A stretch of DNA of 64,000 bases. Source: Pseudomonas frederiksbergensis (GTDB lineage Bacteria > Pseudomonadota > Gammaproteobacteria > Pseudomonadales > Pseudomonadaceae). Location: positions 547,501 through 611,500 of the forward strand of contig NZ_CP018319.1 in assembly GCF_001952935.1 (NCBI RefSeq), read 5' to 3'. A program made the translations under genes and the position numbers. Under the pieces are notes generated by a model, which was not told where the DNA came from, searched no databases, and saw only the letters and a program-made list of their open reading frames with translations. Positions 33,767 through 42,813 of this stretch are shown here, one piece after another; the stretch's first letter is position 1, and each line of letters starts with the position of its first letter.

Positions 33767-34924
33767 ATGATCTTCACCCAGGAACACGAAGCACTGCGCC
33801 GCACTGTCCGCCAATTCGTCGATCACGAGATCAATCCCCACGTCGATGAATGGGAAAAGGCCGGACGCTTTCCGATCCACGAGCTCTTCCGCAAGGCCGG
33901 CGAGCTCGGCCTGCTGGGGATTTCCAAACCGGAAAAGTTTGGCGGCATGGGGCTCGACTACAGCTATTCGATCGTCGCGGCTGAAGAGTTCGGCACCATC
34001 CATTGCGGCGGCATTCCGATGTCCATTGGCGTGCAGACCGACATGTGCACGCCGGCGCTGGCGCGTTTCGGCTCCGATGAACTGCGTGAAGAATTCCTGC
34101 GACCGGCGATCACTGGCGAGCAGGTCGGTTGCATCGGTGTTTCCGAAGTCGGCGCCGGTTCCGATGTGGCCGGTTTGAAAACCACCGCCCGCAAGGACGG
34201 CGACGACTACGTGATCAACGGCAGCAAGATGTGGATCACCAACTCGCCGAGCGCGGATTTCATCTGCCTGCTGGCCAACACTTCAGACGACAAACCGCAC
34301 ATCAACAAGTCGCTGATCATGGTGCCGATGAACACCCCCGGCATCAGCCTCAGTTCGCACCTGGACAAGCTCGGCATGCGCAGTTCGGAAACCGCCCAGG
34401 TGTTTTTCGACAACGTGCGCGTACCGCAACGCAACCGCATCGGCCACGAAGGCGCGGGGTTCATGATGCAAATGCTGCAGTTCCAGGAGGAGCGGCTGTT
34501 CGGCGCGGCGAACATGATCAAGGGCCTGGAGTACTGCGTCGACAGCACCATCGAGTACTGCAAGGAACGTAAAACCTTCGGCAATGCGCTGATCGACAAT
34601 CAGGTCATCCACTTTCGCCTGGCCGAACTGCAAACCGAAATCGAATGCCTGCGGGCATTGGTCTATCAGGCCACCGAGCAATACATCAAAGGCCAGGACG
34701 TCACCCGCCTGGCGTCGATGGCCAAACTCAAGGCCGGGCGCCTGGGCCGGGAAGTCAGCGACAGCTGCCTGCAATATTGGGGCGGCATGGGCTTCATGTG
34801 GGACAACCCGGTGGCCCGCGCGTACCGTGACGTGCGGCTGGTGTCGATCGGCGGCGGTGCCGACGAAATCATGCTGGGGATCATCTGCAAACTCATGGGC
34901 ATCCTGCCGGGGAAAAACAAATGA
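33767..34924 (+). CDS. atuD: AtuD, citronellyl-CoA dehydrogenase (acyl-CoA dehydrogenase family)
   Basis: A 385-residue FAD acyl-CoA dehydrogenase. Family motifs: CIGVSEVGAGSDVAGLKTTA, MWITNSPSADFICLL, ERKTFGNALIDNQVIHFRLA, CLQYWGGMGFMWDNPVARAYRDVR. It oxidises citronellyl-CoA to geranyl-CoA in the P. aeruginosa pathway. The start MIFTQEHEALRRTV follows CAGGAG; the longer frame would begin inside the palindromic repeat. It overlaps atuE by 4 bp (ATGA). Confidence 0.92.
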   Translation: MIFTQEHEALRRTVRQFVDHEINPHVDEWEKAGRFPIHELFRKAGELGLLGISKPEKFGGMGLDYSYSIVAAEEFGTIHCGGIPMSIGVQTDMCTPALARFGSDELREEFLRPAITGEQVGCIGVSEVGAGSDVAGLKTTARKDGDDYVINGSKMWITNSPSADFICLLANTSDDKPHINKSLIMVPMNTPGISLSSHLDKLGMRSSETAQVFFDNVRVPQRNRIGHEGAGFMMQMLQFQEERLFGAANMIKGLEYCVDSTIEYCKERKTFGNALIDNQVIHFRLAELQTEIECLRALVYQATEQYIKGQDVTRLASMAKLKAGRLGREVSDSCLQYWGGMGFMWDNPVARAYRDVRLVSIGGGADEIMLGIICKLMGILPGKNK

Positions 34925-35718
34925 GCGCCCTGCCGGTTTGCCAGACCTTGTTGCTGGAATCGCACAACGGCGTCCTGCACATCACCCTCAACCGCCCGGA
35001 AAGCCGCAATGCCATGAGCCTGTTGATGGTCGCGGAACTGCGTGCCGTGCTGTTGGCCGTGCGCGATGACCGTGGGATTCGTGCCTTGGTGATCAGTGGT
35101 GCCGGCGGGCATTTTTGCGCCGGTGGCGACATCAAGGACATGGCCAACGCACGCGCTCAAGGCCCGAGCGCCTATCGCGATTTGAATCGCGCGTTCGGTG
35201 CGCTGCTGCAAGAGGTACAACACGCACCACAAGTGGTGATCACGGTGCTGCAAGGCGCGGTGCTCGGCGGTGGTTTGGGGCTGGCCTGCGTCAGCGATGT
35301 CGCCTTGGCCGATCACCAGGCGCAATTCGGTCTGCCGGAAACCAGCCTCGGCCTTCTGCCTGCGCAGATCGCACCGTTCGTGGTGCAGCGAATCGGCCTG
35401 ACCCAGACACGTCGACTGGCGCTGACCGCGGCACGTTTCGATGGCACACACGCACGGCGCATGGGGCTGGTGCATTTTGTCGAGCATGACGCGCAAGCGT
35501 TGGCCGAGCGTCTCGATGAAATTCTGGCCCATGTGTTGTGCTGCGCGCCGGAGGCGAATGCGACGACCAAAAAGCTGTTGCTGGCGCGTGCCGGACAGCC
35601 CTCGAATGCGTTGCTGGATGAAGCGGCCGACTGGTTCAGCGAGGCGGTGACCGGGGCTGAAGGTATTGAGGGGACCATGGCTTTCGTGCAAAAGCGTAAA
35701 CCGGGCTGGGCGCCTTAA
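34921..35718 (+). CDS. atuE: AtuE, isohexenylglutaconyl-CoA hydratase (crotonase family)
   Basis: A 265-residue enoyl-CoA hydratase/isomerase. Oxyanion-hole motifs are ISGAGGHFCAGGDIKDMA and VLGGGLGLACVSDVALA. The acidic active residues are in FGLPETSLGLLPAQ. It hydrates isohexenylglutaconyl-CoA in the atu pathway. It is translationally coupled to atuD. A REP pair starts 3 bp after the stop and separates it from atuF. Confidence 0.92.
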   Translation: MSALPVCQTLLLESHNGVLHITLNRPESRNAMSLLMVAELRAVLLAVRDDRGIRALVISGAGGHFCAGGDIKDMANARAQGPSAYRDLNRAFGALLQEVQHAPQVVITVLQGAVLGGGLGLACVSDVALADHQAQFGLPETSLGLLPAQIAPFVVQRIGLTQTRRLALTAARFDGTHARRMGLVHFVEHDAQALAERLDEILAHVLCCAPEANATTKKLLLARAGQPSNALLDEAADWFSEAVTGAEGIEGTMAFVQKRKPGWAP

Positions 35719-35721
35719 AAG

Positions 35722-35788
35722 CTTCGCGAGCAAGCCCGCTCCCACAGGGGAACGCATTTCAAATGTGGGAGCGGGCTTGCTCGCGAAG
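35722..35788. repeat. REP pair (BIME) between atuE and atuF
   Basis: CTTCGCGAGCAAGCCCGCTC starting at 35722 and its exact reverse complement ending at 35788 form an inverted pair with about 17 bp between the arms. It lies inside the atu operon. Confidence 0.95.
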
Positions 35789-35826
35789 AGGCCATCACAT
35801 CCACCGCAATGCAATGGGAACAACCT

Positions 35827-37788
35827 ATGCCCGGACTCAGAAAAATCCTGATCGCCAACCGCGGTGAAATCGCCTGCCGCATCCAGCGCACCGCCCAGGC
35901 CCTGGGCTATCGCACGGTCGCGGTGTTCAGCGATGCCGACGCCAATGCGCTGCATGTGCAGCTGGCCGACGAAGCCGTAAACATCGGCCCGGCACCGGTG
36001 CAGCAGTCCTATCTGAATATCCCGGCCATTCTCGACGCCGCCCGGCGCACCGGCGCTGACGCGATCCATCCGGGCTACGGCTTCCTCTCGGAAAACGCCG
36101 GTTTCGCCCGCGCTTGTCAGAATGCCGGCATCACCTTCATCGGCCCCAGTCCCGATGCCATCGAACTGATGGGCAGCAAACGCCTGTCGAAACTCGCCAT
36201 GCTCGATGCCGGTGTGCCGTGCATCAAGGGTTATCAGGGCGAAGAACAGGACGACGCCACCCTCAGCCGCGAAGCCGCACGCATCGGTTATCCGCTGATG
36301 ATCAAGGCCAGTGCCGGCGGTGGCGGGCGTGGCATGCGCCTGGTGCGCGAGGCCAAAGATTTGCTCGAACAGCTGCGCACCGCTCGCTCCGAAGCGCTGC
36401 ATGGGTTTGGCAGTGACGAACTGATTCTCGAGCAAGCGCTGATCGACCCTCGTCATGTCGAAGTTCAACTGTTCGGCGACCAGCACGGCAACCTGATCTA
36501 CCTTGGCGAGCGCGACTGCTCGATCCAGCGTCGCCATCAAAAAGTCATCGAGGAAGCGCCCTGCCCGGTGATGACCGCCGAGTTGCGTCAGGCCATGGGT
36601 GAAGCGGCGCTAAAAGCAGGTCGCGCAGTGAATTACGTCGGCGCTGGCACCGTCGAGTTCCTGCTGGATGCGCATGGGCAATTTTACTTTCTGGAGATGA
36701 ACACCCGACTCCAGGTGGAGCACCCGGTGACCGAATTGATCACCGGCCTCGATCTGGTGGCCTGGCAGTTGCACGTCGCCGAAGGACTACCGCTGCCGTT
36801 GCGCCAGGAGCAGGTCCACCTCAACGGCCATGCCATGGAAGTCCGTTTGTACGCCGAAGATCCGGCGCACGGTTTTATGCCACAGACCGGTCGAATCACC
36901 GCCTGGGAGTCTGCGTTGCAGAGCGGCGTGCGGATCGATCATGGCTTGATCGAAGGCCAGACCATCAGCCCGTTTTATGACCCGATGCTGGGCAAGATCA
37001 TTGCCCACGGCGCCACCCGCGAAGAAGTCCGGCGCAAATTGCTGCGGGCGGTTGAGGACAGCGTGCTGCTCGGCGTGCAGAGCAATCAGCGCTTGCTCGC
37101 CAGCCTGCTTGAACACCCGCAGTTCATCAGTGGCGAGTTCAGTACCGGCTTCATCCCGACTCACTTTGCCGAGCATCCTTGCCTGCATGCGCATGTGCCG
37201 AGCGCCGAAGAACTGGCCATCGCTGCGGCATTGTTCTATCAGGCTTCGGCGCAGGTTCATCACGCGCCACTGGCCGGTTGGCGCAACAACGCCAGCGTAC
37301 CGTTGCACTATCGAATCGGCCTTGAGGATCAGGATTGGCCGGTGGAGTTGAACGCTGTACCGGGTGAGCCGTATCGGATTCAAGTCGCAACAGTGCCCTT
37401 TGAATTGAAGATCATCCAGTGCGACGGACGCTGGGCCAGCCTGGACATCAACGGTGTCCGCCAACGCCATGCCTACCGTCTTGAGGCCGGGCAACTCTGG
37501 CTATTCACCCGTCCCGGCAGTGTGCGGCTGATGGACCGCACGCAGGCCTTGGTCAGCAGCCAGGCCAGCGTCAGCTCCGGCACCCTCAAGGCCCCGATGG
37601 ACGGGGCGATCGTCGACGTGCTGGTGACCGAGGGCAGCCCGGTCAGTAAAGGCCAGTTATTGGTGGTGCTGGAGGCGATGAAAATGGAGCATCCGCTCAA
37701 GTCGGGCATCGACGGTGTGCTCAAACGCTTGCAGGTCAGGGTCGGTGACCAGGTGAAAAATCGTCAGATTTTGTTGGAGGTCGAATAA
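35827..37788 (+). CDS. atuF: AtuF, geranyl-CoA carboxylase alpha (biotin) subunit
   Basis: A 653-residue biotin-dependent carboxylase: biotin carboxylase domain about 1-450 (IANRGEIACRIQRTA, ATP-grasp KASAGGGGRGMRLV, RDCSIQRRHQKVIEEAPC, EMNTRLQVEHPVTE), a linker domain and a C-terminal biotinyl domain with EAMKMEH near 616-622. It carboxylates biotin and passes CO2 to geranyl-CoA bound on AtuC. The start MPGLRKILIANRGE is chosen; six residues upstream in frame are unlike the family. It ends the operon here. Confidence 0.93.
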   Translation: MPGLRKILIANRGEIACRIQRTAQALGYRTVAVFSDADANALHVQLADEAVNIGPAPVQQSYLNIPAILDAARRTGADAIHPGYGFLSENAGFARACQNAGITFIGPSPDAIELMGSKRLSKLAMLDAGVPCIKGYQGEEQDDATLSREAARIGYPLMIKASAGGGGRGMRLVREAKDLLEQLRTARSEALHGFGSDELILEQALIDPRHVEVQLFGDQHGNLIYLGERDCSIQRRHQKVIEEAPCPVMTAELRQAMGEAALKAGRAVNYVGAGTVEFLLDAHGQFYFLEMNTRLQVEHPVTELITGLDLVAWQLHVAEGLPLPLRQEQVHLNGHAMEVRLYAEDPAHGFMPQTGRITAWESALQSGVRIDHGLIEGQTISPFYDPMLGKIIAHGATREEVRRKLLRAVEDSVLLGVQSNQRLLASLLEHPQFISGEFSTGFIPTHFAEHPCLHAHVPSAEELAIAAALFYQASAQVHHAPLAGWRNNASVPLHYRIGLEDQDWPVELNAVPGEPYRIQVATVPFELKIIQCDGRWASLDINGVRQRHAYRLEAGQLWLFTRPGSVRLMDRTQALVSSQASVSSGTLKAPMDGAIVDVLVTEGSPVSKGQLLVVLEAMKMEHPLKSGIDGVLKRLQVRVGDQVKNRQILLEVE

Positions 37789-37859
37789 GCCGCTAGGCGG
37801 ATCCGCCGGGTTTGGCTACGCTCAAGCCCTATCAGGACGCGGATACCAGGAACCCTGCG

Positions 37860-38402
37860 ATGCCTCACTGGCTGGTCATTGATCTGGAAGCCACCACCGA
37901 TGAGGGTGGTTGGCCAGTAACAGAAATGGAAATCATCGAAATCGGCGCCACCCTGGTGGACCGAAAAGGCCGAGAACTGGATAGCTTTCAGCGCTTCGTA
38001 CGCCCGACGCGTCGACCTTTGCTGACGCCGTTTTGCCGGCAACTGACCCACATCACCCAGGCCAACATCGACACCGCGCAGCCTCTGAACGAGGTCTGGG
38101 CGTCGTTCGAACACTGGCTCGGCCAGCATCACTCGCGCCTTGAAGGCTGGGCCAGTTGGGGCGATTACGATCGCAAACAGCTGGTCCAGGAGTGGGAGCG
38201 CCTGCAACTCGACAGCGCCCTGAGCCGGGTTCCGCACATGAACCTCAAACAGCGCTTTGCCAAGTCTCGACGTCTGGAGCGCCCGTTGGGGCTTAACGGC
38301 GCGCTGCAACTGGCGGGCATGCAGTTCAGTGGCCAACAACATCGGGCGCTGGAAGATGCGCGCAATACCGCACGATTATTACCATTGGTTCTTCCGTCTT
38401 AG
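37860..38402 (+). CDS. DEDDh 3'-5' exonuclease (KapD/ERI-1-like)
   Basis: A 180-residue exonuclease of the DnaQ superfamily. Motifs: Exo I WLVIDLEATTDEGG (Asp8, Glu10), Exo II in WASWGDYDRKQL, Exo III H-x-ALEDARNTARL near the C-terminus. It resembles ERI-1/KapD-type RNA or DNA exonucleases. The ATG at 37860 places the active-site Asp at the expected distance; the upstream Met at 37812 is unlikely. It follows atuF but is probably separately expressed. Confidence 0.85.
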   Translation: MPHWLVIDLEATTDEGGWPVTEMEIIEIGATLVDRKGRELDSFQRFVRPTRRPLLTPFCRQLTHITQANIDTAQPLNEVWASFEHWLGQHHSRLEGWASWGDYDRKQLVQEWERLQLDSALSRVPHMNLKQRFAKSRRLERPLGLNGALQLAGMQFSGQQHRALEDARNTARLLPLVLPS

Positions 38403-38471
38403 AGAGGTGACGCCGGCATGGGCCTTGTGCATACTGGCCGGCCCTTTTCAGCCCTTTTCGAGGAATCGCCC

Positions 38472-38756
38472 ATGTTTAAAGTCAACGAGTACTTCGACGG
38501 CACCGTCAAGTCGATCGCCTTTGGCACCGCTGAAGGTCCTGCGACCATCGGCGTCATGGCACCGGGCGAATACGAATTCGGCACCAGCCAGCGTGAAATC
38601 ATGCACGTGGTGTCCGGCGCCCTGACCGTCAAACTGCCGGACAGCAGCGACTGGGAAACCTTCGCCGCCGGCAGCCAGTTCAACGTGCCCGCCAACAGCA
38701 AGTTCCAGCTGAAAGTGGCCGTCGACACCGCTTACCTGTGCGAATACCGCGGCTAA
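38472..38756 (+). CDS. ppnP: Pyrimidine/purine nucleoside phosphorylase PpnP
   Basis: A 94-residue cupin-fold protein (DUF1255) with [40 protein letters not shown] and [13 protein letters not shown], matching the YaiE/PpnP family, which cleaves several nucleosides with phosphate. Length is as in E. coli. 'gaggaatcgccc' precedes the ATG. A strong bidirectional terminator follows. Confidence 0.93.
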   Translation: MFKVNEYFDGTVKSIAFGTAEGPATIGVMAPGEYEFGTSQREIMHVVSGALTVKLPDSSDWETFAAGSQFNVPANSKFQLKVAVDTAYLCEYRG

Positions 38757-38778
38757 AACCCCGGGTTTTCACAGCGAC

Positions 38779-38817
38779 AAAAAAATGCCCGCGTCCTTGG
38801 ACACGGGCATTTTTTTT
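38779..38817. terminator. Bidirectional Rho-independent terminator
   Basis: A-tract, then ATGCCCGCGTCC-TT-GGACACGGGCAT, then eight T. The stem is about 12 bp with one mismatch and ends both ppnP and the convergent MOSC gene. Confidence 0.95.
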
Positions 38818-38840
38818 CAAAGGCAGTTATTCAGATGGTG

Positions 38841-39647
38841 TTATTCAAGGATCGTCACCGGCATACCGACTTCAAGTTGGCCATTGCTGTCGTTGACCAG
38901 GTTCTGTCCGAACATCGCGCCGTCGGCTTCGCTACGGTATTTCTGCAATGTAGCCAGAGGTTCACGATCTTCGCTGCGCTCACCGGTTTGCGGGTCGATG
39001 GTGGTCAGAATGCAACGTGAACACGATTTGACCACGCGGTACTCGACATCGCCGATGCGGATACGCTTCCAGCCATCTTCGGCATACGCCTCGCTACCCT
39101 CGATCACCAGGTTGGGCCGAAAGCGCAGCATTTCCAGCGGGCGGCCGACTTTTTGCGACAAGTCATCCAGTGAGGCCTGTCCGATCAGCAACAGCGGAAA
39201 GCCATCGGCGAAGGCCACCTGATCATCGTCCTTGCCGTAGCCGGCCTGGGTGGTCCGTGCGCGATCAAGAGGGACTTGTACCAGGCGAGTCGGTTTGCCA
39301 ATGAATTCGCTGACCCAGGCACTCGCCTCGTCACCGGCATCCGGCACACGCAACGTATCGCGCCAAATGGTCACGCCACGCAGTTCCGCATTGCTGGCAG
39401 GCAGGGCGACATCGATCGGTAAGCGGCCCGGCGCACTGAGGGTCAAGCCACCGTCGGCATTCCACAACGCCGACAGCTGACTCATCCGCGCCACGGCACG
39501 CTGGGTCAGAAAGCGCCCGCTGGCCTCGTCCACCAGCATCCAGCGTCGATCACCGTCCAGGCCCAGCTTGTCGAGGCTGACCTGCTGCAGGATCTCGCCT
39601 TTGCCGGATTTCAACGGATATCGATACAGCGCGCTCAGACGCAACAT
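38841..39647 (-). CDS. MOSC-domain protein (YcbX-like)
   Basis: A 268-residue protein with an N-terminal MOSC_N beta-barrel (MLRLSALYRYPLKSGKGEIL) and a C-terminal MOSC domain with the sulfur-relay cysteine in VVKSCSRCILTTIDPQTGER. YcbX-type enzymes reduce N-hydroxylated compounds using molybdenum cofactor; this one lacks the C-terminal ferredoxin domain seen in some. GGGAGC precedes the ATG at 39647. It is convergent with ppnP across the terminator. Confidence 0.87.
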   Translation of the reverse strand: MLRLSALYRYPLKSGKGEILQQVSLDKLGLDGDRRWMLVDEASGRFLTQRAVARMSQLSALWNADGGLTLSAPGRLPIDVALPASNAELRGVTIWRDTLRVPDAGDEASAWVSEFIGKPTRLVQVPLDRARTTQAGYGKDDDQVAFADGFPLLLIGQASLDDLSQKVGRPLEMLRFRPNLVIEGSEAYAEDGWKRIRIGDVEYRVVKSCSRCILTTIDPQTGERSEDREPLATLQKYRSEADGAMFGQNLVNDSNGQLEVGMPVTILE

Positions 39648-39732
39648 GGCCAGCTCCCTGGTGAATAAAAACGCCACCCTATACGAGCTTGATCACCGAA
39701 TCAAAGGCCAAAACTGTGGGAGCGTGTTGGGG

Positions 39733-40668
39733 TCAGGCAGGCACTTCGTCGAGCATCAAGCGCTGGCGCACCACATCGACGAGTTTGTCCGGCTGGAATT
39801 TGGAGAGGAAGTTGTCGCAGCCAACCTTCTTCACCATCGAGTCGTTGAAGCTGCCGGACAACGAGGTATGCAGAACCACATAAAGGCCACGCAGACGCGG
39901 GTCGTTGCGGATTTCCGTGGTCAGGCGATAGCCGTCCATTTCGGGCATTTCCGCGTCGGTAAAAATCATCAGCAGTTTGTCGGTCATGTTCACACCGGTA
40001 TCGGCCCAGGCCTTGAGCATGTTCAGTGCCTTCAAGCCGTCGCTGGCGATGTGCATCTTCACGCCCAGTTGACCCAGGGTGTCGCGCAATTGCGACAGGG
40101 CCACGTTCGAGTCGTCCACTAGCAGCACTTCGCGGCCACGGGCACGTTCCAGAACCGGATCGTCGAGTTTTTCGCGCGAGACCTTGGCGTTGTACGGGAC
40201 TATTTCCGCGAGGACTTTTTCGACGTCGATGATTTCCACCAACTGGTCCTCGACCTTGCTGATAGCCGTCAAATAATGCTGGCGACCGGCGCTGGCCGGC
40301 GGCGGCAGAATGGCTTCCCAGTTCATATTGACGATACGGTCCACACCACCGACCAGGAACGCCTGCACCGAACGGTTGTACTCGGTGACGATGATCGTAC
40401 TGGTCGGGCCTGGCACCAACGGGCGCATGCCGATGGCCTGGGACAGGTCGATCACTGGCAAGGTCTGGCCACGCAAATTCACCACGCCGCAAACAAACGG
40501 ATGACGCTGGGGCATCAGGGTCAGCTTCGGCAGTTGCAGCACTTCCTGCACTTTGAACACGTTGATCGCGAACAATTGACGTCCGGCCAGCCGGAACATG
40601 AGAATTTCCAGGCGATTCTCACCCACCAGTTGCGTGCGTTGGTCTACCGTGTCGAGAATGCCGGCCAT
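39733..40668 (-). CDS. cheV: Chemotaxis coupling protein CheV
   Basis: A 311-residue CheW-receiver fusion: CheW-like domain about 15-165 (GRQLFAINVFKVQEVLQLPKL, VCGVVNLRGQTLPVIDLSQAI) and a C-terminal receiver with the phospho-Asp in LLMIFTDAEMPEMDGYRL and a Lys in CDNFLSKFQPDKL. It links chemoreceptors to CheA with phosphorylation-dependent adaptation. AGGAGT stands before the ATG at 40668. No other che genes are adjacent. Confidence 0.92.
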   Translation of the reverse strand: MAGILDTVDQRTQLVGENRLEILMFRLAGRQLFAINVFKVQEVLQLPKLTLMPQRHPFVCGVVNLRGQTLPVIDLSQAIGMRPLVPGPTSTIIVTEYNRSVQAFLVGGVDRIVNMNWEAILPPPASAGRQHYLTAISKVEDQLVEIIDVEKVLAEIVPYNAKVSREKLDDPVLERARGREVLLVDDSNVALSQLRDTLGQLGVKMHIASDGLKALNMLKAWADTGVNMTDKLLMIFTDAEMPEMDGYRLTTEIRNDPRLRGLYVVLHTSLSGSFNDSMVKKVGCDNFLSKFQPDKLVDVVRQRLMLDEVPA

Positions 40669-41126
40669 CAATGACTCCTGGGCTTGTTCTGATGAATTCA
40701 CTAAAGGGGGTTATCGGCTGTTTTTGCCGGACCTTGACCCCCGTGTAAAATGCCACGAACAAACATTGATGTCACATTAACATCATGCTTTACTGGCCGG
40801 GCGATTCAGCCCCATTGCCTGCCGCGAGACCTCGTTTCGTTCGGTTGGTTCCCCTGTGTAAGGGATTCCCCTAGTAACAATCAGGCCCAACCTGATATTC
40901 GCAATATCCAATAGCCATTAATGTGACGCCATTCTCATTGCATGAACGGAGTCAGGCTTTTGTGTGCGATCGCAGGTAAGTGGCCATCCACCCTATCGAG
41001 TTCCCCGGCCTGCAGCCAGACAGGCCGGCGCGCGATTTCACGACGGCATGGCAATGCGGGGACTCTGATCGTCCCCGTCAACACATACGACATTCCCGCA
41101 TTTGACATGACGTTGTGGAGATAGAC
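40669..41126. other. 458-bp gap between cheV and the HPt-like gene
   Basis: No convincing gene or RNA gene is seen. It contains the cheV leader, AT-rich patches (cacattaacatcatgc) and a GC-rich hairpin CCGGCCTG-N8-CAGGCCGG at 41005-41028, without a following T-run, about 100 bp before the next ATG. Confidence 0.5.
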
Positions 41127-41597
41127 ATGCCGAACGATCGTAACGAATGGGCTAACCGGCTCCCTGAATTTCTCGTCGAAGCAGAAACACTGCTGGTTAA
41201 AACCGAGGAGTGCCTGAGCCATTTGCAGCTGATCAGCAATGACAAGGACGCCATCGACTGCATGCTGAGCACCCTGCTCAAACTGGCCAACAAGGCCGAT
41301 GCTCTCGCCCTGGCTGCCGTTTCGGAATTTTCGTTGCACATCCATGGCTTGCTCAGCCATGCGCAGAGTCACATGGATTTACACGACCAGGCCCTGAGTG
41401 CGCTGAAAGACTGCCTGACGTTGATTGCCTGGCAACTCGAGCTTATCGATCAGAAGACCGGCCAACTCAGCCTTGATGACAGCGAACAGACCTCCCTGAT
41501 CGAAGCCTTCGCCTTTCAGGTCGGACACAGCCAGTTTCACCCCCCCGCTCATTCCAAACCGCTCACACTCGTTTCCTTTGCAGGTCGGCAAGCCTGA
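41127..41597 (+). CDS. Degenerate HPt-like helical protein
   Basis: A 156-residue, alpha-helical protein starting MPNDRNEWANRLPEFLVEAE with GGAG before the ATG. Residues about 10-80 follow the pattern of a CheA-type phosphotransfer domain (FLVEAETLLVKTEECLSHLQ, then LLKLANKADALALAAVSEFS, then LHIHGLLSHAQ), but the phosphorylatable His of the H-x-x-K-G motif is missing (TLLKLAN here). Its tail is low in structure. It sits upstream of a NarX-type kinase and its regulator. A scaffolding or inhibitory role in the phosphorelay is inference only. Confidence 0.6.
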   Translation: MPNDRNEWANRLPEFLVEAETLLVKTEECLSHLQLISNDKDAIDCMLSTLLKLANKADALALAAVSEFSLHIHGLLSHAQSHMDLHDQALSALKDCLTLIAWQLELIDQKTGQLSLDDSEQTSLIEAFAFQVGHSQFHPPAHSKPLTLVSFAGRQA

Positions 41598-41828
41598 ATT
41601 ATTGGGCTTCCATGCCGTGATGAAATTTTATTGCCATGAAGCCCCTTTAGCGGGCTCATGTCGCATTTGAATATTCCATACCTGCTTACGACAACTCGAA
41701 ACCAAATAAACCACTTTTCCAGCCAACTTTTTCCATTATGGAACTGCTGTCCATAGATGCTTGTTTCCTGACTCGACTGGCATATAGACCAAACGCGACC
41801 AACGGTATCTTAGGTGGTAGTATGCCGC

Positions 41829-41852
41829 CCATTAGTTGACGTCAATTAATGG
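41829..41852. promoter_or_regulatory. 24-bp near-perfect palindrome before the kinase gene
   Basis: Two 12-bp arms, CCATTAGTTGAC and GTCAATTAATGG, pair at 11 of 12 positions (one G/T mismatch). The dyad lies 22 bp before the ATG at 41875. It is far longer than chance would suggest and looks like an operator for a dimeric regulator; whether the NarL-type regulator binds it is unknown. Confidence 0.6.
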
Positions 41853-41874
41853 CAGACAGAGACCGTCATCCTCG

Positions 41875-42813
41875 ATGCCCCGGTCTTCCCGCAGCGAACA
41901 TCCATTGGCTCCATCCGTTATGTACGCCAGCCTCAAGTCAATCATACGAAGGCTACCCTCCTCAAAGTACGCGCACCTGGTCACGCTTGTGTTGTGTACC
42001 TGCTCGGCGCTTGGCAGCGCGCTGATTTATAGCCTGTCCACTCGCCTGCCGCTGAGTCTTCTTGCCCTCAATATCGCCGCGTTGGCCTGCGTCTGGGTGC
42101 AGCATTGTTTTTCGCGCAAGTCGATAAAATTTCAACCCCAGGAATTGGCTGACCGGCTGTTGGAGGTTCAGGAAAACGAACGTCACCGGCTCAGTCGGGA
42201 GTTGCATGACGACATCGGCCAATTGCTGACCGCGGCAAAACTTCAAAGCGACTGGCTCAAACGCCGAATGCCCGAAGAACTCCAGGGCCAGTGTTCAGTA
42301 CTCTGCGACACGCTGGAAGAAACCCTGGCCAAGGTAAGAGACGTGTCTGCCATTCTCAATCCAAGGCAGCTGACCAGCCTCGGCCTGGAAGCCAGTCTGC
42401 GCGCGCATTTACTCAAGACACTGGCCAACACACCGGTGCACTGGAGCCTGGAATGCCATCAGCGCCTGTCCGGTATACCGGAGGAAATGAGCCTGGCCGC
42501 CTTTCGTATCACCCAGGAAGCGGTGACCAATATATTGCGCCATGCCAAAGCGAAAAATCTGTTGGTCCGCCTGCAACGCCTGCCGCAGGGCCTGACGTTA
42601 TTGATCAGCGATGATGGCCAGGGTTTCGCACCAGCGACCGATCCAGGCCGAGAAGGGCAACGCGGTATGGCAGGGATGTCGGAGCGGATCAATCAGTTGG
42701 GCGGCACACTGAGCATTTCCAGCGAGCCGGGCAAAGGCACTCAAATCGAAGCCCTCTTCCCCTGGGCGCCCCGTGCGCTCGAACGGGCCAGTACGAATAA
42801 GGTTATGCATTGA
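41875..42813 (+). CDS. NarX-type membrane histidine kinase
   Basis: A 312-residue sensor with two N-terminal membrane segments (about 33-50 and 55-78), almost no periplasmic loop, then HisKA_3 (NERHRLSRELHDDIGQLLTA) and HATPase (EAVTNILRHAKA, ISDDGQGFAP, GMAGMSERINQLGGTL). The short loop suggests sensing within or near the membrane, or signals from a partner. Starts at TTG 41836, ATG 41875 or ATG 41920 are possible; 41875 is chosen because the TTG lies within the palindrome. Its stop overlaps the regulator's TTG. Confidence 0.83.
   Translation: MPRSSRSEHPLAPSVMYASLKSIIRRLPSSKYAHLVTLVLCTCSALGSALIYSLSTRLPLSLLALNIAALACVWVQHCFSRKSIKFQPQELADRLLEVQENERHRLSRELHDDIGQLLTAAKLQSDWLKRRMPEELQGQCSVLCDTLEETLAKVRDVSAILNPRQLTSLGLEASLRAHLLKTLANTPVHWSLECHQRLSGIPEEMSLAAFRITQEAVTNILRHAKAKNLLVRLQRLPQGLTLLISDDGQGFAPATDPGREGQRGMAGMSERINQLGGTLSISSEPGKGTQIEALFPWAPRALERASTNKVMH

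Noticed and set aside
34666..36540. A 624-codon minus-strand frame opposite atuD, atuE and atuF.
   Set aside because: It runs across three well-conserved genes, two gene junctions and a REP pair, and shows no recognisable motif.
41005..41028. Hairpin CCGGCCTG-N8-CAGGCCGG as a terminator or riboswitch.
   Set aside because: There is no T-run, no upstream gene that would end there, and no aptamer-like structure that I recognise.
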